Assembly (NCBI GenBank): GCA_033977485.1
Contig: CM066985.1
Span: forward strand, 77,691,045 to 77,755,044
Reading direction: 5' to 3'
Length of the DNA: 64,000 nucleotides
Source of the DNA: Hydrangea macrophylla
Lineage: Eukaryota > Streptophyta > Magnoliopsida > Cornales > Hydrangeaceae
In this document: positions 8,092 to 21,100 of the stretch, one piece after another
Layout of the letters: each line of letters begins with the position of its first letter
Position numbering within the stretch: the stretch's first letter is position 1
The notes under the pieces: generated by a model
Told to the model about the DNA's origin: nothing
Database searches by the model: none
Seen by the model: the letters and a program-made list of their open reading frames with translations, nothing else
Position numbers and translations under genes: made by a program

Positions 8092-11000
8092 ATGTCTGGA
8101 TCTGCATTTAGTCCACTTGCCACCACACTCACTCAAAACAAGTTAACTGGAAATAACTACATCGAATGAAAATGAAACCTTGACATCGTTTTAGTTGTGG
8201 AGGATCACATATTTGTCCTCACCACCCCATGCCCCGAAGAACCCGCTATAAATGCTTTGGCTACTGCTAGACGTGAGTTCGATAAATGGAAGAAATCGAA
8301 TGGAATGGCTCGTTGCTACATTCTGGCCTCAATGGCTGGTGTTTGCAACACCAATTCCAATCGAACAATTCTGCCAGTGACATTATCACATCCTTGAAAA
8401 AGATGTTTGGGGAGCATGGCAGGCCTGCCCGACAGGTAGCCATGTAGAAGATAATGAGTGCAAAGATGTCAGAAGGGACTCTATTTAAAAAGCATGTCTT
8501 AAAAATGATTGGTTATTTGAATGAACTGGAGACCTTGGAGCTAACATTGATGCACAGACCCAAGTTGATATGATCCTCAACTAGCTGTCGCCTTCATTCG
8601 CTAAATTTAAACTTAATTATAACATGAATCAAATGAATTTTTCAATGAGCGAATTGATGAGTTCTCTTTTAGCAGCATAAGGGGTGATCAAGCTTTGGGG
8701 TCAACATTTAAACATTGAAAAAAGCTCTTGCTTTTCCCGATCTATGCCGAAAGAAAAGTAAGGGAAGAAGAAGGCTAGTACTGGTGGTCCAAGTGTTGGA
8801 CCGATCCCTAAGATTGCAAAATCTAAGGGGAAATGTAAGGGCAAAGGGAAGGTGGGTGGCCAAGGCAAAGAAAAGTGTTTCCAATGCGGAGAGAAGGGCC
8901 ACTGGAAGAGGAACTGTCCAGAATTCTTAGCTACAAGAGTTCAAGGTATGATTGAATCAAATGTGATTGAAGTAAGTTTTATTACGGATACTTCAAACAC
9001 TTGGTGCATTGATTCTGGTGCGACTAACTATATCTGTAATTCATTACAGGGGTTCAGATCAACTAGGAAATGCAGTGATGGGGAGAACGTTCTGACTATG
9101 GGTTCTAGCACAACTATTTTCGCGGTTGCTATAGGAGTAGTAGTTTTAGAGTTTTTGGACAATAAGACAATAGTTTTATAAGATGTAGTTTACGTCCCTT
9201 TAATGAGATGTAATTTAATTTTAGTTTCAAATTTATCGTATAATGGTTATTCTTTTCATTTTGGAACTGAAGTTGTGATCAAAAGAAATGGTTCTTTTGT
9301 GTGTTTTGGAGTTAAAACTAATGGCTTGTATGTGATTACTCCCAATATTTCTCAAGACTCTTGTATGGAACTTAATAACTCAATGGTAACTGTACCATCT
9401 AAAAGAAAGGAACCTTTCACTAATCCAATAAGGCTTTGGCATATGAGGCTTGGCCATATCAATCTAAATAGGATTGGCTGACTAGTCAAAGAAGGGGTCT
9501 TAGGATTGGGTTCTCGAACCAATGGAAGTCTGCAAGTCTTCTTTAGAGGGTAAGATGGCCAAAAGGCCCTTTCCAATAAAGGAAAATAGGACCAATGCAT
9601 TGTTAGAATTAGTTCATACTGATGTGTGTGGACCAATAAATATTAGAGCAAGGGGTAGTTATGATTATTTTATAACATTTACTGATGACCACTCTAGGTA
9701 TGGATATATGCACCAAATGAAACACAAGTCTGAAGCCTTTGAAAAGTTCAAAAAGTTTAGGGCAGAAGTGGAGAAGCAATTGGGCACACATATCAGGCCA
9801 TTCGATCATCGAGGTGGCGAGTACCTCTCTAACGAGTTCATTGATCACCTCGTACAAAATGGGATTCTGTCACAGTTGACTGCACCTGGTACGCCTCAGC
9901 AGAACGGTGTAGCGAAGAGAAGGAATCAGACTCTTTTAGACATGACTATGTCGATGATGAGTTATTCTGAGTTGCCATTATTCCTTTCGGGTTATGCTAT
10001 GGAAACCGCTGCATACATACTAAATCTAGTACCAAGTAAATATGTTCCTAGGACACCACGAGAGATGTGGATTGGGCGCAAGCCTTCTTTGCAACATCTC
10101 CACATACGGGGGTGTTCGGCACATGTGCTGAAAGAAAAGATGAGCAAGTTGGATTCTAGATCGGAAGTAAATTACTTCGTAGGGTATCTAAAGGGCACTT
10201 ATGGATGGTATTTCTATGATCCAAGAGAACAGAAAGTGTTAGTTAGTACGAATGTTGTTTTCTTGGAGGATGATTATATCATAAATCGTAAACCTAAGGG
10301 AAGGATAGATCTGAGAGAGATAGAAGGAGAGCCATCAATCCAATCCGTAGTTAATAATGATGTGAATGAAGGAAATACTACTTCTTAACCCATTTCCGCA
10401 CTGGTACCTCGTCGTAGTGGGAGGATTATCAGCCAGCCTGATAAATACATGTTCTTAGAAGAAGTTTTGAAGCAGTTTCTATAGAATCTGAATCTGATCC
10501 TACCATATACAAAGAGGCAATGGCTGATATAGACTCAGCTCATTGGGTTAAAGCTATGAAGGCTGAATAGGAATCTATGGATTCTAATCAGGTCTGGGAT
10601 CTTGTAGAACTTCCAGCCAATATTAAACCCATTGGTTGTAAGTGGGTTTACAAGAGGAAAAAAGGATCTGATAGAAAGGTTGAGACAGGCTATGCTTATA
10701 GCAAAAAGTTATACTCAGAGGAAGGGCATTTACTATGAGGAAACCTTCTCGCCGGTAGTTATGCTCAATTCCATCAGGATACTCATATCCATTATTGCAT
10801 GCTTAGATTATGAGATCTGGCAGATAGACGTCAAGACTGCATTCTTGAATGGCAATCTTGAAAAGGATCTATATGCAACAACCAAAAAGGTTCATAGCTG
10901 GTGGGAAAGGTAACTTGGTATGCAAGTTGCAAAAGCCCATTTATGGGCTTAAGCAGGCATCCAGGAGTTGGAACATCCGATTTAACCAAGCGGTCAAGTC

Positions 11001-12057
11001 ATTTAGTTTTATATAGAATCTGGATGAGCCTTGTGCATACAAGAAGTGTGAAGGAAAAGTGGTGGCTTTTCTTGTGTTTTACATTGACGACATTCTACTC
11101 ATTGGAAATGATGTAGCGGCATTGTCAACAGTCAAGGTTTGGCTAGCTAGTACTTTCGATATGAAGGATCTGGGAGAGACGAGCTATATTCTTGGGATAA
11201 AGCTCTTTCGGGATCGTAAGCGAAAGATAATGGGATTATCTCAAGCTGGTTATATCGAGGGTGTGCTAACTAGATTTTCTATGGACAATTCAAAGAAAGG
11301 TTTATTACCTTTCAGGCATGGTCTAGCGTTCTCCAAGGACCAGTGTCCTAAGACACAGGAGGAGAGGAATCGCATGGTAGGAATTCCCTATGCTTCAACA
11401 GTGGGAAGTCTCATGTATGCGATGTTGTGCACTAGACCGGATATCTACTTTGTAGTAGGCATGGTCAGCAGGTATCAATCGAATCCAGGTCCAGAGTACT
11501 AGACAGTCGTTAAGCACATTCTTAAGTACTTGAAAAGGACTAAAGATTACATGCTTATGTACGGTGGTAGTGAATTAATTCCTGTGGGATATACTGACTT
11601 GGACTTTATGTCAAATAAAGATTCGAGGAAGTCGACGTCCGGTCATCTCTTTACCTTGGAAGGTGATGCTGTTAGTTGGAGGAGCATTAAGCATAAATGC
11701 ATTCAGACTCAACTACAGAAGCTGAGTATGTGGCTGCTTGTGAAGCCGCAAAGGAAGCTGTTTGGCTTAAGAAGTTCCTTATGGAGCTTGAGGTGGTACC
11801 AGTGTCTCTGTTACCTATTATGCTTTATTGTGATAATAGTGGGGCAATGGCTCAGTCCAAGGAACCACGAAAAGGGAAAGCACGTAGAGCGGAAATATCA
11901 TCTTATTCGAGATATTGTTCAACGTGGAGATGTGACAGTCACCAAGATTGCCACCGCTGACAATCTTGCTGATCCGTTTACAAAGGCATTTCCACATAAG
12001 GTCTTTGATCGTCATCTAGATAGTCTAGGTCTCAGATGTAATCCTGTATGGTTGTGA
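8092..12057 (+). pseudogene. copia gag-pol polyprotein, broken
   Basis: The gag start ATG (8092) is followed by an N-terminal capsid region that meets TGA at 8167-8169, where the family has Trp. A CX2CX4HX4C zinc knuckle (CFQCGEKGHWKRNC) lies near 8876-8917. The aspartic protease motif DSGAT is at about 9013. The integrase core spans 9522-10388; its catalytic Glu position reads Lys (GVAKRRNQ instead of the usual GVAERRN), so integrase would be inactive even if expressed. Reverse transcriptase pieces include DVKTAFLNGNLE and YIDD (about 11083). RNase H is split across two frames (11530-12057), with EAEYVAACEAAKE in the second. Several frameshifts and stops make the copy non-functional. Confidence 0.9.
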
Positions 12058-12059
12058 GT

Positions 12060-12072
12060 GCAAGTGGGAGTT
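12060..12072 (+). other. copia polypurine tract
   Basis: GCAAGTGGGAG lies directly before the 3' LTR TGTTGGG start and is the usual copia PPT form. Confidence 0.75.
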
Positions 12073-13563
12073 TGTTGGGTTTGTGCCCTCAAACCATTAC
12101 TTTATGTATATTTTAATATATAGATATTAGCTTTACATTTCATTATGCATGTTTCTTTCATGAGATGATTGTTAATCCTTAAGTATCATAGTAGGTGATT
12201 TGTGTGTGCATGAGATACATACAAGTGAGATACGAACTATTCTTTGATACTTAGAATTTGTCACAGTGGATGATGAGACTGGATATCTCATCAGGTCTAC
12301 ACTGTAGCATATTAACTACCATTAGATGGAGTGATGAATCTCTATCACTAGAGTGTAACTCTTAGTTAATATGCTAATGCTTGTAGTGCACTGACGGACT
12401 TGAGCTTTCCTATTGACACTTCAGACTATCAACAGTTGATAGGAACTCATAACTTGTATAAGGTACGTGTTCTCTATCTTGAGATGATTATGAACACAAA
12501 ATGTGTATGGCTGCTTTGACTTACCAATTAGTGAGGTCTATAAAAGATCAACACCTGGGTTTCTTGAATATGTCATGTTCATAGGGTTGTGAACATATAT
12601 TGTCAAGATAGAATCTACCCTCTGATTCAGAGTAAGCATTCCCTTGAGAATGTCGCCAAGTTGATTACTGAGAATTGCAGTCTTGTTGATAAGTAGTTAT
12701 CAACATGTTTGGTAATCATGAGAGGTGAATGAGACTTAAGGAATATAAGAATTGATCATGATTCAGGTTGACAGTAATATTTATCCAACTACCTGAATAT
12801 GATTACGAATGTTGATGGTAAAGGGACATTAGTACATCATACAAGTCTAGTTACCGCTTTGGATATGTTCTTTTGCGTTGGAGCTTAGTTATCGTTTTAT
12901 AGTGGAGTAAACGTTAATTGACCAGTTTGTTAGTTTGCTGATCAAAGAGTTTGCTCATGGGAACCAACAACTGGTCTGAGCCAACAATAAAGAGCCTAGG
13001 AGGTCCTACTCTTAGCCCCATTTGGATGCTTGGAAAGGCACATGAGGATCTTGTCAAGACAGGTTCGATCGATCAAAGTAATCTCGATCGATTGAAGTCT
13101 AGGCAGGTTCGATCGATCGAAAGACATTCGATCGATCGAAGGTTCGATCGATCAAAGCCACTTCGATCGGTCGAAGGTTAAAGTTGATTTTGGAAATCTA
13201 TAAATAGGGCATCTGCGTATAGGGTTTAATAATCGTTGTTTTTTTATACGAGAGCTATAGAGACTGTTTTATGGTTTCCTTAGCCTTCTTATCCTCCCCG
13301 TTAGAATTCCCACCAACTCTAGCCTCTCCGATAGCGTCCATAAGAGTCATAAGAGTGAAGACAACCTAGTGGAGGCTGCTGCACTATCAAGGAGGTTAAA
13401 GATTTCAGAATTAGGTTCAAGACACAAAGGTATAACTCTTGTCCCCTCTTGTGCACATCTATAGAGTTAACGAGTAGTAGATCTGGGCTACTACCAGTAA
13501 GTTTTTGTAACTCAATATTTCCGCTGTGCGTTTAAAAATAATTTTAAACCTGTTTTTCCTTCA
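12073..13563 (+). repeat. 3' LTR of the copia element
   Basis: TGTTGGG...TTCA, 1491 bp. It is collinear with the 5' LTR, with many substitutions and a short deletion near its start. It carries the clearest copy of the dyad array (13064-13175) and the TATA box at 13199. Confidence 0.9.
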
Positions 13564-13568
13564 CAAAC

Positions 13569-14083
13569 AACTAAATCATTAGAATCCCAAAACTTTGCAT
13601 GTAACTCAATTATACATGGAGCTTGTCCAAAATAGTTGCGACACAAATCTAGACTGGTCGAATCGACCCAACACAACAACTATTAACATAGAAAATTTAC
13701 CTGATTTTTCCAAGTTCAACTCCCAAGCTACCAAATTACAAGTTAAACAATTTGAGTCTCATGGTTACAATAAGAGTACTAACATCACTATTAAAGGACT
13801 ACAAGCCAGACTCCCAACTATTAACATATGAACATATCAACACAACTCACAACCCCCGTGCCCAACCAGTCCTGTCGGTTATTTCCTTTCCTTCTCCCAT
13901 GTTGTACCTGCAGTGGTTATTCAATAACCTTAATAGAAAATAATATTTGATTAAGCTTTCGCATAATGAGTTAAGCTAATCACATGTATGAGTGTAATGT
14001 CATATTTAATACACAGGTCAACAATCAACATATCATTTAGTCTCTAAAAGACCAATATCAATTCACCGTGACGTCACTCTTGA
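13569..14083. other. flanking sequence between copia and LTR-C
   Basis: No gene is seen. It probably continues the minus-strand remnant begun at 5009. The last part (from 13885) belongs to a tandem duplication. Confidence 0.4.
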
Positions 14084-14662
14084 TGTAATACCCTGTATTT
14101 CTGTAATGTTTTATATGAATAAGACCTTGTACATTCCTTTTAAATACTTGTACGAGTTTACCTTACCTCTGGTATAATCTGAATCCCAATAGATTGGCAA
14201 GTTTCCCAATCGATTGCCTTATCTTGTATACCAATCGATTGCCACTTATACCAATCGATTGGAGCATTTAATACCTTTCCTCCTCCCATTCTGTACCTGC
14301 AGTGGTTATTCAATAACCATAATAGAAAATAATATTTGATTAAGCTTTCGCATAGTGAGTTAAGCTAATCACATGTATGAGTGTAATGTCATATTTAATA
14401 CATAGGTCAACAATCAACATATCATTTAGTCTCTAAAAGACCAATATCAATTCACCGTGACGTCACTCTTGATGTAATAACCTGTATTTCTATAATGTAT
14501 TATATGAATAAGACCTTGTACATTCCTTTTAAATACTTGTACGAATTTACCTTACCTCTGGTATAATTTGAATCCCAATAGATTGGCAAGTTTCCCAATC
14601 GATTGCCTTATCTTGGATACCAATTGATTGTCACTTATACCAATCGATTGGAGCATTTAATA
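13885..14662. repeat. 389-bp tandem duplication spanning the LTR-C border
   Basis: Units 13885-14273 and 14274-14662 align throughout with few differences. Each contains about 200 bp of flank, the LTR start (TGTAATACCC at 14084; TGTAATAACC at 14473) and four palindromes. The duplication therefore happened after the LTR inserted. Confidence 0.85.
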
Positions 14663-14700
14663 CCTAACACTAATCGATTGCCATTTTGCCAATCGATTGG
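14575..14700. repeat. CCAATCGATTGG array upstream of LTR-C TATA
   Basis: Sites start at 14575, 14595, 14620, 14640, 14670 and 14689, spaced 20, 25, 20, 30 and 19. The duplicated copy has sites at 14186, 14206, 14231 and 14251 with spacing 20, 25 and 20. TATATATA follows at 14761. Confidence 0.88.
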
Positions 14701-14834
14701 CAGCAGCTGGACGATTCTCTTGCATTGGCTGGGGTTTGTCTACATAAACACCTAATCCCCTATATATATGTGCCATTTTCCTACGTTTTTACTTTTCAGA
14801 AAAATAGAGAGAGGGAGAGAGGGGGGGGGGGGGG

Positions 14835-15420
14835 CACTACAACAAAAAACCCTTATTATGACTTTAAAAAAGAGTCATAAATGTATATTTATGACTCTTT
14901 TTTAAGCTTTTAAAATAAGTCATAACATTGCAGTCATAAATAAGTTCGAGTTTGTTAAAAAAGTCATAAATAATTATTACTTGTACAACAGTTCTAAAAA
15001 AATAGTCATAAAAAATGAGTGCTTTCAAATTGTTTATGACTATTTTTTAATTAATACAGTCATAAATAATCTTCAAAAAAAGTCATAGATAGCCTTTTAA
15101 AAAAGTCATAAATAATCTTTAAAAAAGTCATAAATAGCCTTTTAAAAAAGTCATAAATAATCTTCAAAAAAGTCATAAATAACCCTTTAAAAAGTCGTAA
15201 ATAATCTTCAAATTAGTCATAAATAACCATTTAAAAAGTCATAAACAATCTTCAAAAAAGTCATAAATAACCTTTAAATAGTCATAAATAATATTTAAAA
15301 TAGTCATAAATAACCTTCAAAAGGTCATAAATAATCTTTTTATAGTCATAAATAATCTTCAAAACAGTCATAAATAACATTTTAAAAGTCATAAATAATG
15401 ACACTATTTATGACTTTAGT
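14835..15420. repeat. left TIR and subterminal GTCATAAATAATCTT repeats of CACTA
   Basis: The TIR is at 14835-14862. After it come roughly twenty imperfect units of 22-27 bp (AAAAAAGTCATAAATAATCTTC), with inverted TTTATGACT copies at both ends of the block. Such arrays are where CACTA transposases bind in known families. Confidence 0.8.
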
Positions 15421-15951
15421 AGAACTATTGCTAATTTATGATTGTTTTTTATGAAACAGTCATATGTAATATAAAACACATTTAAAGAAAAAAAAAATTT
15501 TGTTGATAATCCAACAATCAAGATTACACAATTCAAATACATCATCAAAACATGCATGTTACAAATCTACTCAAGAACCATATTCAGATATTATCTTCCT
15601 TCCAACCAAAATTTTTCAATAATCAATCTAATAATTAGTTATGTACAAGAAAAATGTAACAGTAACCACTAAGTATGTATTAAACCAACAAACCAATAAT
15701 GTATATGTAACATTGTCAAAAAAAAATAAAAATAAATAAATAAAAACAAGATTAGTGTCTATTTAAACTCTTCAATTTCCGCTAGTACATCAACTTATTT
15801 GCAATATTTGTTCCATGTAGTCTAACTGTGTAACACTGAAACAAAAATGAAATCAATGTATTAGATTCTATATAACGAGTATATAATTTTCTTAAATTGT
15901 AAAAATATAGATTACCTGGAAAAAGGAAAAAAATGTTGAAATTTTCAATAC
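15421..15951. other. CACTA interior, noncoding
   Basis: AT-rich sequence downstream of the protease stop codon on the minus strand, presumably its 3' untranslated region. No other feature is seen. Confidence 0.4.
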
Positions 15952-16664
15952 TTAAATGTATTCTTGAATGAACTCAATGAACTCAAGTTGAAGTACATTT
16001 AGCTCGTGGCTTTCATATTTCACTTTTTGAGACAACTCTTTCATCTGAAAAAGTTCAGGAAAGAATGAGATGTTAAGGATGTATTCCCTCCCCACAACAA
16101 TACCACCACCACCTCCAACACATATGAAAAAAAAAATTCCACAATTTATGAATCAAAGTAAAACAAGAAGAAGAGAAAATTTGGCGACACATTTACAAAG
16201 AATACTATGATAATACCTTTATCTTGATAGATTTGGATGGATTCTCCATTATCACTTTCATGAAAAGTAACATATAGTATCCACATTTATAATTTCCTGG
16301 TTGCTTTGGTCCCTATGAATAAATGTATAACAAATATTAGACAAACAATAAATTACTGCAATCACAAGTCGTGGTAAAACTAACTTATCTTGGAATGAAT
16401 GTTGACCTAGAATTTCTAAAACTTTCGACAGAGTCTCCTCTATAAATAGAACCTCCCAAAAATTTCAAACAATGAAAACATACCCAGCAACAATTGAATA
16501 ACCGCAACATGCATTATATCAATACATTAACCATAACATACTAAGTATAATTTAAACAGCTACCATTATATCTACCATGTTTTTATTCAGATTTAATTAC
16601 CTTTACGAATTGCCAAATTGGTTTTGGCCTTCTTTTCCCTTTGAAATTTAAAGACTTGAGTCCA
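15952..16664 (-). pseudogene. C-terminal exons of a ULP1-like (C48) cysteine protease
   Basis: Three minus-strand exons join in frame with GT/AG borders: 16664-16601, 16312-16217 and 16044-15952, the last ending in TAA. They read RRPKPIWQFVK, then PKQPGNYKCGYYMLLFMKVI, then a charged helix ending EFIQEYI. The pattern (W, then Q-P-x4-CGYY) is the region around the catalytic Cys of the SUMO-protease-like peptidases that plant CACTA and Mutator-like elements often carry. The catalytic His and Asp exons were not found upstream, where LTR-like sequence begins, so the gene is probably truncated. Confidence 0.6.
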
Positions 16665-16724
16665 CTTCAAGACAATATTAAAAGTTAAAATTAGATAATA
16701 AAACGTCACTTCAAGACAATATTC

Positions 16725-18120
16725 TCACACACAATAATTATAACACGAAAAATTATTAGAAAATTCGATGACTAAGCGTCCACAACTTTCTACGATGCAA
16801 CCACAATAAGAGGTAATTAATTATAATTCAACTTCTAAACGCAAGAATAAAACACCACAAAGTATTTTATTTTATTACACCTTATGTTCACCACCTTGGC
16901 CACCCATCCATGGTCCAGCCTACACATATATCCCATGTGTCTCCTAACGTAATACTAACTCCCACTCCGGTCCCAACTCCCATGGGGTATCACTGGGATT
17001 TGAGTATACACCGAAAGGCTAGTCCTTACGTTCTTGACGTCAATAAAACAATGTCTAGATACACATGAAATAGACCAACAAGCCGGGCATAAGGCTTAAA
17101 ATAATGAAGAGACGGGTCATCCACGTAGTCGCCGTCTAATCACACAAGGACGGGTCATCCACGAAGTCGCCGCCTAAAATCATAAGGAGCAGTGGTGAAC
17201 TCTAAGGATTTTCTATCGTTCATACATCCACGTTTTTCACAAAACTCTACTTCATAAGAGATTCATATATCTCAACTCAAATTTCCGTTAAAATTATATT
17301 AACAGCTACATGTTCACACAGATTCATAACCCACACAAAATCACACAGTCATAATTTCACAAAGCTCAACTATACATGAGAACTCATATCTTTCTATGTA
17401 CAAATAAATTAATTTATGTTAACGAACACAAAATCACACAAAAATATGATATAGCAAATACGCTTATTTTAACATTCATAAAACCGCTACTGTAATATGA
17501 ATTTTCTAACCAAATGGTGCAGATTTGGAAAAAATACCATTAGACGAAAGTTGTCCAGAATTGCGTTTCCTACAGGCTTTTGCGAACAGAATCATAAAAA
17601 CTGTAACGTATGATTTATTAGGAATTTTCTACTAAAATCTGATCCGTGAAAATCCCAAATCCGAAAATTGAATAATTGCTCAAATATATATCCAAGGCTC
17701 ATCTATAAATCTCAAATCATAACTTCAATCATTGTAAATAAAAACCTAAATCTCATAACCCATAACCATACTAATTTAATAATCTATCCATTTTAATTTC
17801 AATCAAACGAGATTGAAAGAAAATAACAAGTTAACTCACCGATTTAGGACTTTAATGTTGATGAAGATTTGCAAATCAATATTTGGGGTTCCTCTTTTCT
17901 TCTCTTATTATCTTCTTCTTCTTCTTCTTCTTCTTCTTCTTCTTCTTCTCTCTCTCTCTCTCTCTCTCTCTTGACTGCTCTATTTTTCTCAATCCCGTTT
18001 TTTGTCTAGGGGCCTCACAAAAAGGCTTTATATGGGCCCGAAATACATTCTAAAGTTCTAAAATGAGTGACCCAATGGGTGTACATAACCCGGGTACTTA
18101 ATTTAAATGTTAAAAACACA
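16725..18120 (-). repeat. minus-strand LTR-like block inside CACTA
   Basis: Read on the minus strand it has the LTR order seen elsewhere here: TATATAAAG (about 18024-18032), a GA/GAA microsatellite (17907-17971), a GGTGAGT splice donor (about 17838-17844) and a two-copy repeat of GACGGGTCATCCACG with TAGTCGCCG (17112-17175). Neither terminus nor a target duplication could be fixed. A 17-bp direct repeat (CACTTCAAGACAATATT) lies at 16663 and 16707, near its left side. Confidence 0.45.
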
Positions 18121-21100
18121 AATAACACATTCACGGGCCTATAATCACTACAAAAAAATAAACACATCAATTCTTCAATGACTTGTTCAACTTAAGTTTT
18201 TACAACTTAACTCCACCACTTAGCTCTATAAAATTTCACACAATAATTAATGAATAAAATAAATACACACATATAAATAAATAATCATGGTTGTATACAC
18301 AAAAATTTAGGTTGTCTCATTATTTTGTTTTTTTAAATGAATATTTATATAAAGAAAATACTGGGTGTTTGTTTGCACCTAAAAAATACATTTTTTAGAG
18401 TAAAAATTAGTAGAGGCCGATTGAAATATTTTAATCGGACTCATGAGACCGATGGAAAAATTAATGGCTAAGTGACTGTGGACACCGGAAGTGGACCACT
18501 TCTCTTGTTTGAGATTGTTTTGAAATTGATTCGAATCAAAGAAAAGGAAAATAGGAAGAAAATGAAAGGTCTGTTGAAAACAGATACAGAGTCGCCACTT
18601 GGTCTTTAAGGAACCAAGAAACCTAATTTTGACTCACCCAAATGGATAAAAGGCACCGGCCCTTCATAACCAAAGAACTTGGTTCGGGGTTTTGGTACGA
18701 GAGAGGAAGGAGCCTTTGTCGCGACTAAAACACCCTCAACTCGCCCCGTCTTTCGACGGGCCTCAATTAGCATCCAAATAATCATCTTATACTATGTATG
18801 GTTCGACAATTAATACTATGATAGTATATTACATCACATAAGAAAATTCGAAATGGAAGATCTAAAGATAAGATATCATTCATAAGATCTAAGCCAAATA
18901 TCATACAATGTAAAGTGAAAGATCACACAAATAAACCTAGGAAAAATCGTCTAATCATATATCAAATAATCAAGACTTCCTAATCTAAAAAGGGGGACAT
19001 GAATTGTTCTTGAAACAAATAATCAAAGAAATCAAAATATGCTTAGCAAGCTAGTATGATGCATGTTATTCTTTGAGAAAAGAAGATCTTCTCAATCCCC
19101 GGGACGGATGAGAAAGGACGATTAGATCGAGGGGAAGCATGAACGTGTGATCATGATCATTCCTTATAATCTTCTTAGATTAAGAGTTACAAAAACCCCA
19201 AATCTTGCATGAATGCAATGCATGTATCTAAAATGTACCAAGGTTGTAGTGTGCTTTGTGTTCATGGATTCCTAGAATGACTTAGAAGTCTAAAATGTGT
19301 ATGAATGAATGAATGAAATTAACATGGGATGTGTACAAATGTAGTATGAACTACTTCCTAAGATATGGGTTAATTTGGAATGCATATGAGCATCAAATCA
19401 AAGAATAAAAGTTGAAATGTGCTTGCTGTGAATAGTGGACAGAACAGTAGCATGATCTTTTGGAATTTGAAAAGAGGGGTTAGGAATGTTTCCAGTGCAT
19501 GATTTTTTATGGAGATCTTCCTTATTGTGTCTAGGACACAACCCAAAAAGCCAATCTTGAATAGCTATCACAGAATGAGAGAAATCATATAAACAATGAA
19601 GGTCACTCAGAAACAGAGTCCGTACCGTCGACTGAAATGTTAGAAAATCTTAGAAAATGAAAACAAATGATCTAGAGGCCCATTTTATACAGAAAGTTCC
19701 CTAAGACATTGAAGTTTAAGGGAAAAATAAGTTAGGACCACCCTTTTTGGAAAAGATTTCTGAAAAAGAGGTTGGAAGTGGACCTAGCTGCTGTGACAGT
19801 AAAAACAGAATGTCTAGAGAGAATGTGTGGGTCCAAATGGACCATTTTCAAGTATTTCCATGTCAAGCCAAAAATCATGGGTGCTCTCTAATGAGTTAGG
19901 AAGACTTTCCAAGTGGTCTTGCATCCATACATTAAGTATTGAACTCAAAATAATTCCTTGAAGTTAAATGACTCACTGTTTTGAGGGTTTTGAGAGAAAC
20001 AAGGTTTATTTCTTGAAATCAAAATGAGGGGTTTAAGAGGGGGGTTTTGAAATGGGGGTTTTGAAAATATACTTCCAGAACTTGGATGAATATTCTAACC
20101 ACTTGGAATATCAATTCCTAACTAATTTCAAGAACTTCCCAAGTATTTGCAAAACATGGTTTTATTTGGAAACCAAACTCAAGAATCTATGGGAGTATGA
20201 TACATGAGAGGATATATGATACATGATATGATATAGCATATTAAAAGTGGTAAATAACATGTGCATGGGATATGGGTTCATCTAGATACAAGAGAGTGTT
20301 GCATCAAAGTGTGAAAGTCAAAAAGTGAAATGCTGTGAATAGTGGACAGACTGTATGCATTACTTTGTAACAATATAATGGGAGGTCAAACGTGCCTAGA
20401 AAAATGTGAGAATAATCAGAGATCATCCTTATTGTGTCTAGAAAATAACCCAAAAAGCCAAACCTCAATAGCTATCACAGATTAAAAGAAATAAATCAGA
20501 ATGTACACATGACTCAGAAACAAAAGCTGCACTGTTGACTGATTTTGTATGATTTTTCATAAATCAAAGAAAAGGTTTATGACGACCCATTATACACCAA
20601 AAGTTTCCTAAGACATCCAAGTTTCATAAAAAAAATAGAAAAGATATATGTACAGTGACGAAAATATCCAGAATAAGTGCAAGAAGTTGGGTGAACATTC
20701 TGTGAGAACAGAGGCAGATTATGAATATGAACTTCTCACATCCAAAACAAATACTTTCATATCTCTATAATTGATGGGAAAAATCAGAGACAAACTATGA
20801 TGTCTTAGGAAGATTTTCCAAGTGGTTTCATCATCATAACTCAAGTATTTAATTCAAAACAAATCTTTGAATCTGAACAGCTCACTGTTTTGGATCATTC
20901 TTGAAGAAAATGGATTTGGGTTTTGAAATAGAGTTTGAGTTCTTGATTGGGGGTTTTGAAATAGATGTTCAAAGCATGAACTTAAACTCTTGAGATGACC
21001 ATGTGACCACTTAGAACCTCATCCAACCTTGAATCATCAAAGAACTCCCAATATTATTGGAGAGATTCATTTTTATTTTGGACATAACTTCAATACATTT

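Larger units (their letters stand above)
5567..13563 (+). mobile_element. degenerate Ty1/copia retrotransposon (Angela-like)
   Basis: An 8.0-kb element with two long LTRs (1505 and 1491 bp), a PBS, broken gag-pol in the copia order PR-INT-RT-RH, and a polypurine tract. The target duplication CAAAC is exact (5562-5566 and 13564-13568). The LTRs differ by many substitutions and small indels, so the insertion is old. The gag and integrase motifs resemble the Angela lineage; the lineage call is from memory of family motifs. Confidence 0.9.

Noticed and set aside
18146..18165. CACTACAAAAAAATAAACAC, resembling a second CACTA terminus
   Set aside because: No matching inverted end with a 3-bp target duplication was found. 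The TTGTAGTG at 47830 already pairs with 14835.
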